Under the pieces are notes generated by a model, which was given only the letters and a program-made list of their open reading frames with translations, made no database searches and had not been told where the DNA came from. Both the position numbers and the translations under genes were made by a program. From RGIG5612 sp964528825 (GTDB lineage Bacteria; Bacillota; Clostridia; Lachnospirales; Lachnospiraceae): a DNA stretch of 64,000 bases. Shown here piece after piece: positions 33,422 to 41,453 of this stretch (positions within the stretch are counted from its first letter, which is position 1; each line of letters starts with the position of its first letter). The stretch covers positions 10,210 to 74,209 of the forward strand of contig CAZGVB010000006.1 in NCBI GenBank assembly GCA_964528825.1, given 5' to 3'.

Positions 33422-33682
33422 TTACTCTTCCACCGGTATAACAGAAACCTGCTTTTTGTCTCTGCCGAGTCTGTGGAAATGAACCTTTCCGTCGACAAGA
33501 GCATATAATGTATCATCCTTGCCTTTGCCTACATTAGTACCCGGATGGATATGTGTACCTCTTTGTCTGTAAAGTATATTTCCTGCCTTGACGGTCTGTC
33601 CATCAGCTCTTTTGGCTCCAAGTCTTTGAGATTCTGAATCTCTGCCGTTCTTTGTGGAACCGACACCTTTCTTATGTGCCAT
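33422..33682 (-). CDS. rpmA: 50S ribosomal protein L27 without the Firmicutes N-terminal extension
   Basis: L27 (86 residues) reaches into the peptidyl-transferase centre with its N-terminus. The sequence MAHKKGVGSTKNGRDSESQRLG is the mature form: the extension cleaved by the Prp protease in many Firmicutes is missing. AAAGGAG lies 8 bases before the ATG at 33680-33682, which rules out the in-frame GTG three codons earlier. The prp gene normally found between rplU and rpmA is also missing; the spacer here is only 60 bases. Confidence 0.96.
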   Translation of the reverse strand: MAHKKGVGSTKNGRDSESQRLGAKRADGQTVKAGNILYRQRGTHIHPGTNVGKGKDDTLYALVDGKVHFHRLGRDKKQVSVIPVEE

Positions 33683-33742
33683 CTCTATCACTCCTTTACT
33701 TAAGTCTGAAAATCTTATTACGGAAATAATATCTGCTTATAC

Positions 33743-34135
33743 TTATGCTTCTGCAGACTCTGCGACAGCCTCTGTCTTTTCACATGCTTCGGCAGATTCT
33801 TCTTTTTCATCCTTCAGCTCGACACCGTTTAAGATGATCTTGTCGATAAGAAGCTCGGTATATTGCTGTCTGTGACCGTTTTTCTTATGATATCCTGTCT
33901 TTGGCTTGTATTTGTATACAACAACCTTCTTGTCCTTGCCCTGCTCAGTTACCGTAGCCTCGACTGTTGCTCCGCTTACAGCAGGATTGCCGATGGCAAC
34001 TGTATCTGCACTTACCATAAGAACGCTGTCAAATACTACTGTCTCGCCAACTTCCTTCTCGAGCTTTTCAACTCTTACTTTGTCACCTAAAGAAACCTTG
34101 TATTGTTTTCCTCCGGTAGCAATAATAGCGTACAT
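33743..34135 (-). CDS. rplU: 50S ribosomal protein L21 with acidic C-terminal tail
   Basis: The first 103 residues form a standard L21 (MYAIIATGGKQYKVSLGDK, KPKTGYHKKNGHRQQYT). About 27 extra residues follow, rich in Glu and Ala, ending AVAESAEA, which are likely disordered. AGGAGG lies 8 bases before the ATG. It is the first gene of the ribosomal/GTPase block and follows a strong promoter at 34220-34249 after a leader of roughly 80 bases. Confidence 0.95.
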   Translation of the reverse strand: MYAIIATGGKQYKVSLGDKVRVEKLEKEVGETVVFDSVLMVSADTVAIGNPAVSGATVEATVTEQGKDKKVVVYKYKPKTGYHKKNGHRQQYTELLIDKIILNGVELKDEKEESAEACEKTEAVAESAEA

Positions 34136-34219
34136 TTAATGTACCTCCTGATATAATACTCGCCAATTGCGGTGACGTAATACGTACTTAAAAAACCTCA
34201 TTGTGCGGCTAACTGTGAA

Positions 34220-34249
34220 ATTTTATCATATGCTTTCGACCAAAGTCAA
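34220..34249 (-). promoter_or_regulatory. Promoter of the rplU-rpmA-obg block
   Basis: TTGACT (34244-34249) and TAAAAT (34220-34225) are 18 bases apart on the minus strand, with TG one base before the -10. The leader that follows may fold but shows no motif I can name. Confidence 0.7.
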
Positions 34250-34259
34250 GCTATATCCG

Positions 34260-35162
34260 TCAGAATATAGGATAAATCTTTTCATTGAAAAGATCATATG
34301 TACTCTGAAGATGGATCACATCCGGAATGATATCGAAGCTTACGAGCAATCCGTAAAGAAGCCACAGCAATATGAGAACCAATATGACATTTATGATCAC
34401 TATGATCACTGTAGAGGCCTTGCCTCTCTTCTCTCCGTCTTCTTCATCATTTTCATCGCCGATATCATCTTCATCTTCGTCTTCTTCGCCAAGCTCTATC
34501 TCATCATCCGAATCACCGAGAGCCTCTTTGATGTTGAAGACTACCGTATTGCCCATCCAATCGTCATCCTTATCGGACTCTTCATCCTCTTCATCCGTTA
34601 TATCAAGCTCTGCCCCGTCTATATCGTAAGGAATATCCTCTTTCTCATCATGTTCATCAGATATACCGTCTTCATATGCCTGCGGCTGATCAGAGTCGCA
34701 AATGTCTCCATCTTCATCTAATGATATATCCGATCTTGTAAAGTCTCCGGCATCCGTGAATATCTCATTGTGGTCCGCGGCAGCAGTCTCGGCTCTATTT
34801 ATCTCTTCATCTGCAATAGAAGATACACTCTCCCTTGCGGATGTCTCTTCCTTTGCCTGTGTATCCTCCGGCTGTCTGTCAAACGGAGAATCTATATCTG
34901 CTGTTGACGGCATGGCTATACGGCATGCCTCATCATAGGCAAGCTTCAATGCCGCCAATCTGATATTAGCGGGGTTCTCACCCTTTTGAATGCCCGTAAA
35001 GAGGTTGATAAATGTCTTTTTTGTCGCCTCCATGGCGCTGTTTTGATCGCCGGTGATGGACTTGGCGAAATTATAAACGTCCTTTGCATGCTCCTTATAT
35101 ACTATCTTAATAGCTTCACGATCCCCGGACCTTATGGCATTTATGGCTTCCTGGTTTTCCAT
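34260..35162 (-). CDS. Sigma-region-2-like domain fused to an acidic linker and a C-terminal membrane anchor
   Basis: Residues 1-85 resemble region 2 of ECF sigma factors: an INAIRSGDREAIKIVYKEHAKDVYNFAKSITGD-type layout (quoted in parts), then AMEATKKTFINLF, matching the RNA-polymerase-binding helices. No region 4 follows. Residues about 90-245 are extremely acidic and probably disordered. Residues about 247-270 form one membrane segment, with roughly 30 residues beyond it. As read, the sigma-like domain would be cytoplasmic and tethered to the membrane. It lies between RNase G and the rplU promoter. Whether it binds core polymerase or has lost that role cannot be told from sequence; function unknown. 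Confidence 0.65.
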   Translation of the reverse strand: MENQEAINAIRSGDREAIKIVYKEHAKDVYNFAKSITGDQNSAMEATKKTFINLFTGIQKGENPANIRLAALKLAYDEACRIAMPSTADIDSPFDRQPEDTQAKEETSARESVSSIADEEINRAETAAADHNEIFTDAGDFTRSDISLDEDGDICDSDQPQAYEDGISDEHDEKEDIPYDIDGAELDITDEEDEESDKDDDWMGNTVVFNIKEALGDSDDEIELGEEDEDEDDIGDENDEEDGEKRGKASTVIIVIINVILVLILLWLLYGLLVSFDIIPDVIHLQSTYDLFNEKIYPIF

Positions 35163-35260
35163 TTATCTTTTCTCCTTATATCACAGCGCTAAGGCAGTCT
35201 GTGCTCATACTCACCCCATACTGTCAAAAAATATCTATATCTGATTTCGCGCTAATTCTA

Positions 35261-36448
35261 TCAAAGACCTACGATTTCGTAAAGTGGTCGTCTTTCTTTT
35301 TTGCGTGTGATCTCCATGAGGCCGAGCGGTGTAATGTCATGAGCCTTCGGACCAAGCTCGTCCTTTTGAAGCTCCTTCTTCATAAATGCGAGGAGCTTGT
35401 CTTCATAATCCTTTGACGACATGCTTATGAAATCAATTATCACGATGCCTGAAAGATTTCTGAGCCTTATCTGCCTTGCGGACTCTCCGGCCGCCTCTAT
35501 ATTGGTCTGAAATGCAAACTCATCCTTGTTCGATGCAGACGAACCCTTTCCCGAATTAACATCTATCACTGTAAGTGCCTCGGTAGGCTCAATTACAAGA
35601 TATCCGCCCGAGCGCAGGTATACCTTCTTATCCAATGCCTCATGCAGTCTGTCCTCTATCGCATATACGGTCTTTAAGGGTGCGGTAAGATCTCTGTACA
35701 TTCTAAGCCGCCCAAGCTCACCCGGGCAATTCTTTTCGAAAAAAGCTCTTGCCTTAAGGAAGCATTCCGTATCGTCTGTTACTGCCTCCCAGTCCTCACT
35801 TAAGGGCATATCACATATATCATCTATGAAGCATTCGGGTGCGCTGTAGAGAAGTCCCTGTTTTCTTTCTTTGCCTTTTTTCAATATATCGTTCCATATA
35901 TCGGTGCAATTGCTCATGCTTCTTGCTATATCTTCATATGCGGCACCTGCTGCATTGGTCCTGATGATAAAGCCACAGCCCTTTGGCGGCATCACATCAC
36001 AGATTCTCTGTATATCATCCGCATTTATCCTACCTCTCAGCTTTGAAGATATCCTTACAGGCTCATTATCTCTGACCAATATGGCATATTCAGAAGGAAC
36101 CGAGATGTCGCATGAGAGCAGTACTTCCTTCGTCTTTACAGTATCTGCCTTGGCCTGCACCAATATGATATCGCCCTGCCTCGGCGGTCCGTCATCTCTT
36201 CGGGCATTTAAAAAAACAGGCCTTTCATTCTTTTTTATTCTTAAAAAGCCCATTTCTCCCGGAACGATCTCGACAAATATACCATTTATTTCTTTTGCCA
36301 CATTGCGTATATTTCCCGCATAGATATTGCCTATAATACTTTTTTTCTCATCCGACTGCGCACTTATGCCGTCTGTCCGTCCGTCTGCATCTATCCTGAC
36401 AGACAATAATATATCTTTATATTTGGTGATAATGATCTTTTTCTTCAT
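35261..36448 (-). CDS. rng: Ribonuclease E/G family endoribonuclease
   Basis: The 395-residue protein is a compact RNase G-type enzyme that cleaves AU-rich single-stranded RNA. It has an N-terminal S1-like segment (IYAGNIRNVAKEINGIFVEI and GEMGFLRI), the 5'-sensor region (SSKLRGRINADD, IIRTNA) and the catalytic DNase-I-like part with IDVNSGK and IIDFISM supplying the two metal-binding aspartates. The zinc-link and long C-terminal scaffold of RNase E are absent. The ATG at 36446-36448 lies within one copy of a 25-bp direct repeat; a second ATG in the upstream copy opens a short out-of-frame peptide. Confidence 0.9.
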   Translation of the reverse strand: MKKKIIITKYKDILLSVRIDADGRTDGISAQSDEKKSIIGNIYAGNIRNVAKEINGIFVEIVPGEMGFLRIKKNERPVFLNARRDDGPPRQGDIILVQAKADTVKTKEVLLSCDISVPSEYAILVRDNEPVRISSKLRGRINADDIQRICDVMPPKGCGFIIRTNAAGAAYEDIARSMSNCTDIWNDILKKGKERKQGLLYSAPECFIDDICDMPLSEDWEAVTDDTECFLKARAFFEKNCPGELGRLRMYRDLTAPLKTVYAIEDRLHEALDKKVYLRSGGYLVIEPTEALTVIDVNSGKGSSASNKDEFAFQTNIEAAGESARQIRLRNLSGIVIIDFISMSSKDYEDKLLAFMKKELQKDELGPKAHDITPLGLMEITRKKERRPLYEIVGL

Positions 36449-36486
36449 CTCTATTTTTTGCGATAATGCTCTTTTTCTTCATCTCT
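36428..36486 (-). repeat. Duplicated translation-start region of rng with an upstream small reading frame
   Basis: The 25-bp segment covering the rng ATG (36428-36452) is repeated at 36462-36486 with one mismatch, a 34-bp period. The upstream copy carries its own ATG (36480-36482), which opens a 21-codon frame (36417-36482) overlapping the rng start out of frame. Confidence 0.8.
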
Positions 36487-36540
36487 TTTTCGGGCATATC
36501 CAAAGGCTTTTTGCAGCGGCGCGTGTCAAACTGATCTGTA

Positions 36541-36576
36541 TGTGATCCGCCGCATCAACACATGCGGCAGATCACA
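36541..36576 (-). terminator. Strong hairpin between DUF2344 gene and rng
   Basis: A 15-bp stem (36541-36555 with 36562-36576, one pair being U-G in minus-strand RNA and a mismatch in plus-strand RNA) closes the loop GTGTTG. There is no clear T run on the minus side, so it may be a processing or stability element. Confidence 0.55.
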
Positions 36577-36600
36577 CCAATGCTTTTTAAAATAATCACA

Positions 36601-36740
36601 TCAGGCTATCGTCTGATAATNNNNNNNNNNNNNNNNNNNNNNNNNNNNNNNNNNNNNNNNNNNNNNNNNNNNNNNNNNNNNNNNNNNNNNNNNNNNNNNN
36701 NNNNNNNNNNNNNNNNNNNNTCAGGCTATCGTCTGATAAT
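36601..36740. other. Assembly gap (100 N) flanked by identical 20-mers
   Basis: The 20 bases before the N run (36601-36620) and the 20 bases after it (36721-36740) are identical. This is the signature of two contigs whose overlapping ends were scaffolded rather than merged, so the real gap is probably zero length. Confidence 0.9.
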
Positions 36741-37383
36741 CCTCTAAAGGTATACATCCCTCCGCCATAAGCTCGGTTCTTTCTATTTGCAATTTATCTC
36801 TGTCATAATCAAGTCCGTTGAGTGCATATAATGTCTGCATAAGAAGATCCGGCTTCAGATTGTTCTCGTTGCCGGCATTTACGGTAAATTCAAAGGTTCT
36901 CTCATGCAAGGTGAGCTTCTTTGTCCACGGTCTTATATTGACCTCACTTTCACCGGACTTTGTCTTCTTTATCGCAAGCACCTCATCTCTCATAAGAAAT
37001 ATATCCGGATCAGGGACCTTGCCATCATTTACCTTTACTCTGTAGGACGCTGTCCTTACGGCCGCCATCGCCTTATCCGCGCCGTCCATAAGCTCTCTTA
37101 TATCAAGCACATCAAAGCCTTCACCCATTTGAGCGTTCAGTTTTTCTTTTATATCTTTCAGATCCTGACCGTCCTCTATCTCGGCATCAAAGTAGTCCCC
37201 GATACTCGTGACTCCCACGCCGAGCGGCTGCGCGAAATTCATCTTTTGATGAGGGCTGAAGCCCTCTGAATAGACCATTTTTACGCCTGCTCTTATAAAG
37301 CCTCTTTGAAATGATCTCATCACGTCGAGGTGACCGATATATTTTGATCTCTCTTTTCTTGCAAATTTAACTCTTATCTTCAT
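36721..37383 (-). CDS. DUF2344 / TIGR03936 radical-SAM-linked protein
   Basis: The 220-residue protein begins with KIRVKFARKERSKYIGHLDVMRSFQRGFIRAG (quoted in parts), the pattern of DUF2344 proteins, with SEGFSPHQKMNFAQPLGVGV following. In many Clostridia it is fused to or encoded directly after the TIGR03960 radical SAM protein, as here (15 bases apart). A role in modification of rRNA, tRNA or a ribosomal protein is assumed from this linkage, but the reaction is unknown. Its 3' end touches the assembly gap, but the stop codon is present at 36721-36723. Confidence 0.85.
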   Translation of the reverse strand: MKIRVKFARKERSKYIGHLDVMRSFQRGFIRAGVKMVYSEGFSPHQKMNFAQPLGVGVTSIGDYFDAEIEDGQDLKDIKEKLNAQMGEGFDVLDIRELMDGADKAMAAVRTASYRVKVNDGKVPDPDIFLMRDEVLAIKKTKSGESEVNIRPWTKKLTLHERTFEFTVNAGNENNLKPDLLMQTLYALNGLDYDRDKLQIERTELMAEGCIPLEDYQTIA

Positions 37384-37398
37384 AGTCTATATCCCGAA

Positions 37399-39312
37399 TC
37401 AAACACAATATCCTACGGACTTTGATATCTTGCTCCTATCCATCTTGCATATACCGCAGCCGTATTTTGATGCTCCGCAGCCCGCACAGGCTTCAAGGCA
37501 ATTGGGCGTCACCTGTCCCTTCATCGCTCTTTCCCATTCTCTGTTCATAAAGCTCTTTGTGACTCCCGCATCTATGAAATCCCACGGAAGGAGTTCATCC
37601 TCTCCTCTGCCTCTGTAGACATAGAAATCAAGATCGGCTCCAGCATCCCTGCAGGCGTCAAGCCATCTTTCATAATCGAAATGCTCCGTCCATGCATCGA
37701 ATATGCCGCCTGATCTGTAGACATTCTCGATCACCTTACACAGTCTTCTGTCGCCTCTTGCGAGCAATCCCTCGATCACCGACGTCTTCGCATCATGCCA
37801 TATATATCTGATGCTTCGCTGATTGAGCTTGGCCTTGATCGCACTGTTCAGATATGCAGCCTTCTCGAGATATACCTCGGGCCTGTACATCTGCGCATAT
37901 TGAAACGGTGTGAATGCCTTCGGTATAAAGAACGAAGTGCTGACCGTGATCTGTACCTTTCCGTTTCTCTTTTCCTTGGGAACAGTATCATAATATGTCT
38001 CCGCGATCAGCTCGGCAAGATCCGCAATACTTTGAATATCCTCCTCTTTTTCCGTAGGAAGTCCGAGCATAAAGTAAAGCTTAACCTTATTCCAGCCTCC
38101 CTCAAAGGCGAGTGCGGCTCCGTTTATGATATCGCTTTCCGAAATGCCCTTGTTGATGACATCCCTCATCCTTTGGCTGCCCGCCTCGGGTGCAAATGTC
38201 AATGAGCTCTTCTTGACATCCTGAACCTTGCTCATGACATCAAGAGAAAACTGATCGATCCTGAGCGACGGCAATGAGATATTTACTTTTCTGTCTCCCA
38301 TCTCTTTCAGGAGGAAATCGAGATATTCATCAAGATAAGGATAATCACTCGAGCTCAACGAAGAAAGCGATATCTCCTCGTATCCGGTATTGTCTATAAG
38401 ATATTTCGAATATTTTTTTAATGTATCAAGAGACTTTATACGAAACGGCCTGTAGATCATGCCGGCCTGGCAGAATCTGCAGCCTCTTATACATCCGCGT
38501 TGGATCTCAAGCACCGCTCTGTCCTGAGTCACCTGCACATAAGGTACCACCGGTTTTTCGGGATAGAAGGCACTGTCCATATCACTTACTGTCTGCTTGA
38601 TCACCTTTGCGGGAGCTATGCCTGCATATTCTTTTTTAGGTCCGAACGAAGACAATGTACCGTCTGCATTATAGGATGCCTCATAAAATGCAGGGACATA
38701 CAAGCCCTCTATACGCGCCGCTGCCTTTAAAAAGTCCTCTCTGCTGCCGCCTGATGCTTTATTGGCTTTGTATGCATCAAAAAGCTGATCGTAGACGGTC
38801 TCACCCTCACCTATATAAAAGATATCAAAGAAATCCGCAATAGGCTCCGGATTAAAGACGCATGGGCCTCCTCCTATGACGATAGGGTCGTCCTCCCCGC
38901 GTTCGGTGCTGTGTAGTGGTATCTGCGATAAGTCTAGTATCTGCAATACATTTGTATATGCCATTTCATATTGCAGCGTTATGCCGAGAAAGTCAAAATC
39001 CTTTATCGGATCCTGTGATTCGAGTGCAAACAAAGGGATATTCTCATCCTTCATGATCTTGTGCAGATCCGGCCATACGCTGTATACCCTCTCGCACCAG
39101 ATATCGTCTCTCGAATTGAACATAGAATATAATATCTGTATGCCAAGATATGACATACCGATCTCATAAACATCCGGAAAACACATCGCAAATCTGATGT
39201 CTATATTGTTCTTATCCTTTATTATGCTGTTTACCTCTCCGCCGGTATATCTTGCCGGCTTTTCCACAGACATAAGTATTCGGTCGCTTAATGCTTGTTT
39301 AAATCCTGTCAT
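37399..39312 (-). CDS. TIGR03960 family B12-binding/radical SAM protein
   Basis: This 637-residue enzyme has an N-terminal B12-binding-like domain (about 40-190, VGGGPCVFNPEPIADFFD), the radical SAM cluster motif GCIRGCRFCQAG giving the CxxxCxxC site, and the barrel continuing through EISLSSLSSSDYPYLDEYL and FAPEAGSQRMRDVINKG. The C-terminus is a cysteine-rich CLEACAGCGASKYGCGICK tail that may bind a second cluster. The partner DUF2344 gene follows. The substrate is unknown. The start at 39310-39312 lies directly after the recU stop; an earlier in-frame start would overlap recU. Confidence 0.88.
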   Translation of the reverse strand: MTGFKQALSDRILMSVEKPARYTGGEVNSIIKDKNNIDIRFAMCFPDVYEIGMSYLGIQILYSMFNSRDDIWCERVYSVWPDLHKIMKDENIPLFALESQDPIKDFDFLGITLQYEMAYTNVLQILDLSQIPLHSTERGEDDPIVIGGGPCVFNPEPIADFFDIFYIGEGETVYDQLFDAYKANKASGGSREDFLKAAARIEGLYVPAFYEASYNADGTLSSFGPKKEYAGIAPAKVIKQTVSDMDSAFYPEKPVVPYVQVTQDRAVLEIQRGCIRGCRFCQAGMIYRPFRIKSLDTLKKYSKYLIDNTGYEEISLSSLSSSDYPYLDEYLDFLLKEMGDRKVNISLPSLRIDQFSLDVMSKVQDVKKSSLTFAPEAGSQRMRDVINKGISESDIINGAALAFEGGWNKVKLYFMLGLPTEKEEDIQSIADLAELIAETYYDTVPKEKRNGKVQITVSTSFFIPKAFTPFQYAQMYRPEVYLEKAAYLNSAIKAKLNQRSIRYIWHDAKTSVIEGLLARGDRRLCKVIENVYRSGGIFDAWTEHFDYERWLDACRDAGADLDFYVYRGRGEDELLPWDFIDAGVTKSFMNREWERAMKGQVTPNCLEACAGCGASKYGCGICKMDRSKISKSVGYCV

Positions 39313-39316
39313 CTTC

Positions 39317-39847
39317 TTATTTTCTCTCTGCAAGGTCTTTATTTAATGCTTCCAGATAATGTACCTGTACATCGGCACATGGGGATATGAAATATTCCGG
39401 TGAAAGCTCTTCGTACTTTATATGCTTGGGTCCTGTCTCTGCGGCCCTCTTATAGAATCTGTCCATCTCCGAAAAACGCATATAATAGAAGCTGTGCTTT
39501 TTTGAAAAATAAATGAGCAGAAAGGATATGCCGTCCTGCCTCTCAAAATCCTTCATAAATTGATATTGATGCTCATGAATATTGGCCAGCGCGAATGTAT
39601 CCGCGGCGCATTCCTTTGCATCAAAGCATACGGCCCAGCCCTGCACTATTCCTATATAGTCGACTGTACTGCGCCTTTCAAAATAAGCGAGTGTGATATG
39701 CCGTTCATCGTCCATTTCCACAGGTGTGATAGGAGTCGGTATCTTTTGTACAAGTGCCATCTGCAGAGAGCGGTATTTCTCATTGGAGGCATTGATCATT
39801 TCTTCAAATTGAGAGCCTCTGAGTCCTCTCGAGCTCCAAGTGGCCAT
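39317..39847 (-). CDS. recU: Holliday junction resolvase RecU
   Basis: The 176-residue protein matches RecU of Firmicutes, which resolves recombination junctions. STVDYIG and VCFDAKE carry the catalytic metal-binding residues, followed by HEHQYQFMKDFERQDGISFLLIYF. The usual N-terminal stalk is short. AAGGAG lies 8 bases before the ATG. The first 52 bases overlap the end of the pseudouridine synthase gene in another frame. Confidence 0.88.
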   Translation of the reverse strand: MATWSSRGLRGSQFEEMINASNEKYRSLQMALVQKIPTPITPVEMDDERHITLAYFERRSTVDYIGIVQGWAVCFDAKECAADTFALANIHEHQYQFMKDFERQDGISFLLIYFSKKHSFYYMRFSEMDRFYKRAAETGPKHIKYEELSPEYFISPCADVQVHYLEALNKDLAERK

Positions 39848-40854
39848 AAGCCTTCTCCTTCCATTATCCTTGTGAACATATACGGCGGCTGTGCCTCTAT
39901 CACAGTCCCGTTCAGGTATTCAAGGATGCCCTCCATCCCCGCAAATCCTATCTTATATGCATGCAAGAGCTGTGACTTTAAGCCGTATTTTCGATAATAG
40001 AGCATATTCAGCTCTTCATTGCCGTATTTTGTATCTCCCACGACAGGATGACCCAAGAAAGCCAGATGAGCCCTGATCTGGTGCGGCTTTCCCGTGACAA
40101 GATCTACTTCCAATAAGGTCTCACTGCCATTGCATGCAAGCGGCTTAAATCGTGTAATGATCTGCCATGCGTCATCTGTTTTTTCACTGCTCACGATCAC
40201 CTTATTTGCCTTTTCATCCTTAACGAGATAGGCCGTCTCACTCTGTGCCTCCGTAATGCAGCCGGATGCGACTGTCAGATATTTTTTTGAGATGCACCTT
40301 TCCTTTATGGCACGAGAGAGCTCTCTTGATGCCGCCTGTGATCTGCCGGCAAGCACGAGTCCCGCAGTATTGCGATCCAGCCTATTGGATACTCCCGGCG
40401 TAAATATGCCGTCTGTTGGTATATAATCGCGTATAAAATCATTTACCGATATATCATTCGGCGTTGATCTTTGTGACAGCATACCGACCGGTTTGTTGAT
40501 CGCGAGTATATGCTCATCCTCATATACTATGAGATTTTTGAGATTGACCTTCGGTGATTTTTTTTTGCAAATACCCTCTCCGTCCTTTGCAGCTCTTTCA
40601 TACCTTCCATTCTTTGCGGCGCGTACATTCATGCTTGATCTGAACCTTGCTATAGTCTCATCCGCAAGGTAGAGCTTGATGCTGTCTCCCGCCTGCAATA
40701 TCTCACTTCCGGCGGCTTTTTTGTCATTTAGAGTGATATTCTTTTTGCGCAGCATCTTATAGACAAAGCCCTGTGATGCCTTGTCCAAATATTTGAATAT
40801 TGCTCTGTCCAACCTGCCGCCGCAGTTCTTCTCATTTATAATGAGCTCTACCAT
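39796..40854 (-). CDS. RluA-family pseudouridine synthase
   Basis: This 352-residue protein would isomerise uridine to pseudouridine in 23S rRNA or tRNA. It has an N-terminal S4 RNA-binding domain (GRLDRAIFKYLDKASQGFVYKML) and the RluA catalytic domain. The catalytic-loop Asp lies in SNRLDRNTAGLVLAG, where the His of the usual HRLD is Asn. GKPHQIRAHLAFLGHPVVGDTKYG follows and is diagnostic. The ATG at 40852-40854 has GAAAGAAG upstream and overlaps the coaE stop; 28 upstream codons are unlike the family. Its last 52 bases overlap recU. Confidence 0.9.
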   Translation of the reverse strand: MVELIINEKNCGGRLDRAIFKYLDKASQGFVYKMLRKKNITLNDKKAAGSEILQAGDSIKLYLADETIARFRSSMNVRAAKNGRYERAAKDGEGICKKKSPKVNLKNLIVYEDEHILAINKPVGMLSQRSTPNDISVNDFIRDYIPTDGIFTPGVSNRLDRNTAGLVLAGRSQAASRELSRAIKERCISKKYLTVASGCITEAQSETAYLVKDEKANKVIVSSEKTDDAWQIITRFKPLACNGSETLLEVDLVTGKPHQIRAHLAFLGHPVVGDTKYGNEELNMLYYRKYGLKSQLLHAYKIGFAGMEGILEYLNGTVIEAQPPYMFTRIMEGEGLWPLGAREDSEALNLKK

Positions 40855-41453
40855 CAAAGTACTTCTTTCAATATGTCGTCTATCTGTATGCGCAGCTCGT
40901 CCATGGTGCCCGAATTGTCTATCACGCGGTCGGCACATTGCATATATTCTTCATCCGACATCTGTGTCTCCATGATGTCTGCCGCTCTGTCAGGATCCAC
41001 ACCGCGGCCCTTAAGTCTGTCTATCCTTATGTCACGGTCTGCCCTTACAACCCACAGCTCATCAAGAAGATCCTGCAGATTGCCCTCCATCATCAAGGCA
41101 GCCTCTATGACTATGAGAGCATCCGGATTTCTGCTGTAATTGCCTGCTATCATCAGCATGATCTCTATCCTGACCATCGGATGAACTATATAATTCAGCG
41201 TCTCAAGCTTATCATTATCCGAAAATACTATCCCTGCGAGAGCAGCCCTGTCGATGGGATTGCCCTGCCTGCCGCCTTCAAGTATCTCCGTTCCGAACTC
41301 ATCTACAATACCCTCATAGCATCTTCCGCCCGGCATTTCAAGCATGCGTGCCACATCATCGGCGACAATAACGCTCGCGCCGTGATCCTTTTCAAGTATA
41401 TCAAGGACGGCAGATTTGCCCGATCCTATTCCTCCTGTTAACCCTATTACCAT
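40854..41453 (-). CDS. coaE: Dephospho-CoA kinase
   Basis: CoaE carries out the last step of coenzyme A synthesis, phosphorylating the ribose 3' position. In 199 residues it shows the P-loop VIGLTGGIGSGKSAV, VIVADDVAR with the catalytic Asp, IVHPMVR and the lid region around DRLKGRGVDPDRA. It starts directly after the polA stop (TAAATG junction). The polA-coaE adjacency is common in Firmicutes. Confidence 0.95.
   Translation of the reverse strand: MVIGLTGGIGSGKSAVLDILEKDHGASVIVADDVARMLEMPGGRCYEGIVDEFGTEILEGGRQGNPIDRAALAGIVFSDNDKLETLNYIVHPMVRIEIMLMIAGNYSRNPDALIVIEAALMMEGNLQDLLDELWVVRADRDIRIDRLKGRGVDPDRAADIMETQMSDEEYMQCADRVIDNSGTMDELRIQIDDILKEVL

Noticed and set aside
34372..34938. Ser-rich plus-strand frames opposite the sigma-like gene
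   Set aside because: They are antisense shadows of the acidic GAT/GAA codon run; no start signals or domains.
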